Source: Streptomyces fuscichromogenes (GTDB lineage: Bacteria > Actinomycetota > Actinomycetes > Streptomycetales > Streptomycetaceae). From it: 56,667 bases of DNA. The position numbers and the translations under genes were made by a program. Below the pieces are notes generated by a model that was not told the DNA's origin, searched no databases, and saw only the letters and a program-made list of their open reading frames with translations. How positions within the stretch are numbered: the stretch's first letter is position 1; each line of letters begins with the position of its first letter. Positions 51,548 through 56,667 of this stretch are shown piece after piece. The stretch is taken from NCBI RefSeq assembly GCF_014645815.1, contig NZ_BMML01000009.1:1-56667 (forward strand), read 5' to 3'.

Positions 51548-53255
51548 CCCTGCGGATAGGCAACGCCTCCGGCTTCTACGGCGACCGCTTCGACGCCCTG
51601 CGCGAGATGCTCACCGGCGGCGGACTCGACGTCCTCACCGGCGACTACCTCGCCGAGCTGACCATGCTCATCCTGGGCCGCGACCGCCTCAAGGACCCCG
51701 GCGCCGGATACGCCCGCACCTTCCTGCGCCAGCTGGAGGACTGCCTGGGCCTGGCGCACGAGCGGTCCGTCAAGATCGTCACGAACGCCGGCGGCCTCAA
51801 CCCCGCCGCACTCGCCGACGCCGTACGGAAGCTGGCCGACCGGCTCGGCATACCTGTGCGCGTCGCACATGTGGAGGGCGACGACCTGACCGCCGCCCAC
51901 CCCGGAAGCCTCGCCGCCCACGCCTACCTCGGCGGCTTCGGGATCGCCGAGTGCCTGCGGGCCGGCGCCGACATCGTGGTCACCGGCCGGGTCACCGACG
52001 CCGCCCTGGTCACCGGGCCCGCCGCCGCCCACTTCGGCTGGCAGCCGGGGGAGTACGACCGGCTCGCGGGCGCCGTCGTCGCCGGGCACGTCCTGGAGTG
52101 CGGGACCCAGGCCACCGGCGGCAACTACGCGTTCTTCGCCGAGGCCGGGGCCGGGGCAGGGGCAGGGGCCGGGGCCGCCGGCCGCGACCTGAGGCGGCCC
52201 GGCTTCCCGCTCGCCGAACTCCACGAGGACGGCAGCTGCGTCATCACCAAGCACCCCGGCACCGGCGGCTTCGTCGACATCGGCACGGTCACCGCCCAGC
52301 TGCTGTACGAGACCGGCGGCGCCCGGTACGCCGGACCCGATGTCACCGCCCGCCTGGACAGCGTCCGGCTCAGCCAGGACGGTCCGGACCGGGTGCGGAT
52401 CGAGGGCGTCCGGGGCGAGGCGCCGCCCCCCACCCTCAAGGTCGGCCGCAACCGGCTGGGCGGCTTCCGCAACGAGGTCGTCTTCGTGCTCACCGGGCTC
52501 GACATCGAGGCGAAGGCCGCGCTGGTACGGCAGCAGATGGCCGACGCGCTCGCCAAGTCCCCGCCGTCCGGCGTCCGCTGGGAGCTGGTCCGCACCGACC
52601 GCCCCGACGCGGACACCGAGGAGACCGCCAGCGCGCTGCTGCGGCTCGTCGTACGGGACCGGGACCAGGAGACCGTCGGCCGGGCGCTGAGCGCGGCCGC
52701 CGTGGAACTGGCGCTCGCCAGCTACCCCGGCTTCCATGTGCTCGCACCACCCGGGAAGGGCGCCCCCTATGGGGTCTTCGAGGATGTGTACGTCCCACAT
52801 GGCGAGGTGCCCCATGTGGCCGTCCTCCAGGACGGGCGACGGATCCCTGTGCCGCCGGCCCAGGACACCCTCGTACTCCAGGACCCGCCCGAACCACCGC
52901 TGCCCGAGCCGTACCCGGCCGGTGGTCCCACCCGGCGGGCGCCCCTCGGGCTCGTCGCCGGGGCCCGCAGCGGCGACAAGGGCGGCAACGCCAACGTCGG
53001 CGTCTGGGCGCGCTCGGCGGAGGCCTGGCGCTGGCTCGCCCACACCCTGACCGTCGACACCTTCTGCCACCTCCTGCCCGAGACCCGCGAACTGGCGGTC
53101 ACCCGGCATCCGCTGCCCAACCTCCGCGCCCTCAACTTCACCGTCGAGGGCGTGCTCGGCGAGGGGGTGGCCGCCCAGCACCGTTTCGACCCGCAGGCCA
53201 AGGCCCTCGGCGAATGGCTCCGCTCCCGCCACCTGGACATCCCGGAGGCCCTGCT

Positions 53256-53259
<4 letters not shown>
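51544..53259 (+). CDS. AtuA-family acyclic terpene utilization protein
   Basis: A 571-aa protein starting TLRIGNASGFYGDRFDAL, with IVTNAGGLNPAALADAV, ADIVVTGRVTDAALV and ATGGNYAFF, the hallmarks of AtuA. The C-terminal 110 residues (LVAGARSGDKGGNANVGVWA to LRALNFTVEGVLGEG) are the AtuA C-terminal domain. In Pseudomonas the atu genes support citronellol/geraniol breakdown through geranyl-CoA carboxylation; the exact reaction of AtuA is unsettled. A short Gly/Ala repeat sits near residue 205. GTG 51544 overlaps the previous stop. Confidence 0.92.
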
Positions 53260-54854
<1,595 letters not shown>

Positions 54855-54862
54855 GGGATCAC

Positions 54863-56667
54863 GTGATTTCGACCCTGCTGGTCGCCAACCGCGGCGAGAT
54901 CGCCTGCCGGATCTTCCGCACCTGCGCCGAACTCGGCATCAGGACCGTCGCCGTGCACTCGGACGCCGACGAGAACGCGCTCCACGCGCGCGTGGCCGAC
55001 ACCGCCGTACGGCTGCCGGGCGCGACACCCGCCGACACCTACCTCCGCGCCGACCTGGTGGTGAAGGCCGCCGTGAGCGCCGGCGCGGACGCCGTGCACC
55101 CCGGATACGGCTTCCTCTCCGAGAACGCCGACTTCGCCCGTGCCGTCCTCGACGCCGGCCTGGTCTGGATCGGACCGCCCCCGGCGGCGATCGAGGCGAT
55201 GGCGTCCAAGACCCGCGCCAAGGAACTGATGGGCATCGCCCCCCTGGGCGAGGTCACCGAGCCGGACCTGCCGGTACTGGTCAAGGCGGCCGCGGGCGGC
55301 GGCGGGCGCGGCATGCGCGTCGTGCGCCGCCTCGACGAACTGGGCGCCGCACTGGAGGCCGCGCGCGCCGAGGCCATGAGCGCCTTCGGCGACGGCGAGG
55401 TCTTCGTCGAGCCCTACCTCGAACGCGGCCGCCACGTCGAGGTGCAGATCCTCGCCGACACCCACGGCACGGTGTGGCCGCTCGGCACCCGCGACTGCTC
55501 ACTCCAGCGCCGGCACCAGAAGGTGATCGAGGAAGCCCCGGCACCCGGCCTCCCCGAGGGGCTGGTCAAGGAGCTGTACGCGCAGGCCGTACGCGCCGCC
55601 CGTGCCGTCGCGTACGTCGGTGCGGGCACCGTCGAGTTCCTCGTCGCCGACGGCCGGGCCCACTTCCTGGAGATGAACACCCGCCTCCAGGTCGAACACC
55701 CCGTCACCGAGGCCGTGTTCGGCCTCGACCTGGTCGCGGAACAGATCCGCGTCGCCGAGGGCCACGCCCTCCCCCTGGACGCCCCACCCGCGCGCGGCCA
55801 CGCGATCGAGGCCCGCCTCTACGCCGAGGACCCCGCCCGCGGCTGGGCCCCGCAGACCGGCACCCTGCACCGCCTCGCCGTACCGGACGGCGTCCGCCTG
55901 GACACCGGCTACACCGACGGTGACGAGATCGGCGTCCACTACGACGCGATGCTCGCGAAAGCGGTCGCCCACGCCCCCACCCGCGCCGAGGCGCTGCGCA
56001 AACTGGCCCGCGCCCTGGAACAGGCCACCCTGCACGGCCCCGCCACCAACCGCGACCTCCTCGTCCGCTCCCTGCGCCACCCGGAGTTCGCCTCGGCCCG
56101 CATGGACACCGGCTTCTACGACCGCCACCTCACCGAGCTGACGGCGCCCGCCCCCGACCCGCACGCCCCCCTCGCGGCCGCCCTGGCCGACGCCCACGGC
56201 CGCTCCCGCTTCGGCGGCTGGCGCAACCTGCCCTCCCAGCCGCAGACCAAGCGCTACCTGATGGCCGGCGAGGAGCACGAGGCCCGCTACCGGCACACCC
56301 GCGAGGGCCTCACGGCGGACGGCGTACGGGTCGTGCACGCCGACGCCCGTCTCGTCGTACTCGACATCGACGGCGTACACCGCAAGTTCGAGGTGACGAG
56401 CTACGGCACCCAGGTCCACGTCAACAACACCCTCCTCACCGCCCTGCCCCGCTTCCCCGATGCCAAGGCTCAGTTGGCACCGGGGTCGTTGCTCGCGCCG
56501 ATGCCGGGGACGGTCGTACGGATGGCGGAGGGCCTGGAGGCGGGCGCGACGGTGGAGGCCGGCCAGCCGCTGCTGTGGCTGGAGGCGATGAAGATGCAGC
56601 ACCAGATCACCGCGCCGGTCACGGGAACCCTCAGTGAATTGCGGGTCGTCGTCGGCCAACAGGTAGA
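54863..56667 (+). CDS. Acyl-CoA carboxylase, biotin carboxylase/BCCP (alpha) subunit, partial
   Basis: GTG 54863 begins ISTLLVANRGEIACRIFRTC, the biotin carboxylase start, and the frame stays open to the window edge (601 codons). ATP-grasp motifs are present: VKAAAGGGGRGMRVV, FVEPYLERGRHVEVQI and FLEMNTRLQVEHPVTEAVFG. The end reaches the biotinyl domain (PMPGTVVRM, then LEAMKMQHQI with the biotinylated Lys). Only a few residues and the stop are missing. It is the partner of the preceding carboxyltransferase, 8 bases away. Confidence 0.94.
   Translation, partial: MISTLLVANRGEIACRIFRTCAELGIRTVAVHSDADENALHARVADTAVRLPGATPADTYLRADLVVKAAVSAGADAVHPGYGFLSENADFARAVLDAGLVWIGPPPAAIEAMASKTRAKELMGIAPLGEVTEPDLPVLVKAAAGGGGRGMRVVRRLDELGAALEAARAEAMSAFGDGEVFVEPYLERGRHVEVQILADTHGTVWPLGTRDCSLQRRHQKVIEEAPAPGLPEGLVKELYAQAVRAARAVAYVGAGTVEFLVADGRAHFLEMNTRLQVEHPVTEAVFGLDLVAEQIRVAEGHALPLDAPPARGHAIEARLYAEDPARGWAPQTGTLHRLAVPDGVRLDTGYTDGDEIGVHYDAMLAKAVAHAPTRAEALRKLARALEQATLHGPATNRDLLVRSLRHPEFASARMDTGFYDRHLTELTAPAPDPHAPLAAALADAHGRSRFGGWRNLPSQPQTKRYLMAGEEHEARYRHTREGLTADGVRVVHADARLVVLDIDGVHRKFEVTSYGTQVHVNNTLLTALPRFPDAKAQLAPGSLLAPMPGTVVRMAEGLEAGATVEAGQPLLWLEAMKMQHQITAPVTGTLSELRVVVGQQV

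Overview
The window is a stretch of a high-GC actinobacterial chromosome, almost certainly Streptomyces. Codon third positions are strongly G/C, GTG starts are common, and GTGA stop/start overlaps recur. Recognisable Streptomyces markers include the futalosine menaquinone genes mqnD/mqnB beside a long cold-shock protein, an ECF41 sigma factor, DUF3027 and DUF2530 proteins, serC, and an AtuA/acyl-CoA carboxylase operon. All calls come from reading the sequence; no database search was run.

Left part (1-4.4 kb) looks accessory. It holds an APH-fold kinase-like gene, a radical SAM/SPASM-type gene, an unlisted 34-codon peptide ORF and a 76-aa protein on the minus strand, diverging from an XRE regulator and a NUDIX hydrolase. 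A roughly 0.5 kb gene-free segment follows, with a large inverted repeat and a tRNA-3'-half-like sequence that may be an old attachment site.

From 4.4 to 18 kb is ordinary chromosome: secreted protein, XPB-associated protein, GNAT, ECF41 sigma plus SDR target, HAAS-type membrane protein, HAD phosphatase, Csp, mqnD/mqnB, lipoprotein, MFS and DUF3027. From 18 to 31.6 kb come a sacsin-like ATPase, two tandem secreted paralogues with a shared leader, a CtpE-like P-type ATPase, DUF2530, a purine permease, an RHH protein, a MarR/MFS pair, GNAT, the RNA ligase-like phosphodiesterase ThpR and a 28-aa membrane peptide.

From 31.6 to 42.5 kb are an aldo/keto reductase, Uma2 protein, SGNH hydrolase, two secreted proteins, an isolated gcvH, serC, and a large FAD/Fe-S oxidoreductase with an acidic repeat insertion, translationally coupled to a phosphoesterase. 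From 42.5 to 50.6 kb are a FemAB-type ligase, a 41-aa Pro/Lys-rich peptide gene with its own perfect terminator, an ABC exporter with a very acidic N-terminus and a Tyr/Met-rich tail, a third secreted paralogue, an EamA exporter and a YcgR/YcgQ-like metal pair. The window ends in a four-gene operon for acyl-CoA metabolism (TIGR03084 protein, AtuA, carboxyltransferase, biotin carboxylase), the last gene cut by the window edge.

The best candidates for something undescribed are the basic Pro/Lys-rich peptide beside an ABC exporter with an acidic cytosolic extension (43.7-46.4 kb), and the radical SAM cassette with its short peptide ORF (0.2-2.5 kb). Other structure worth attention: a shared leader before two secreted paralogues, a palindromic repeat inserted in frame in a coding region, seven copies of a roughly 35-65 bp interspersed repeat, and an identical 16-bp palindrome at two sites.
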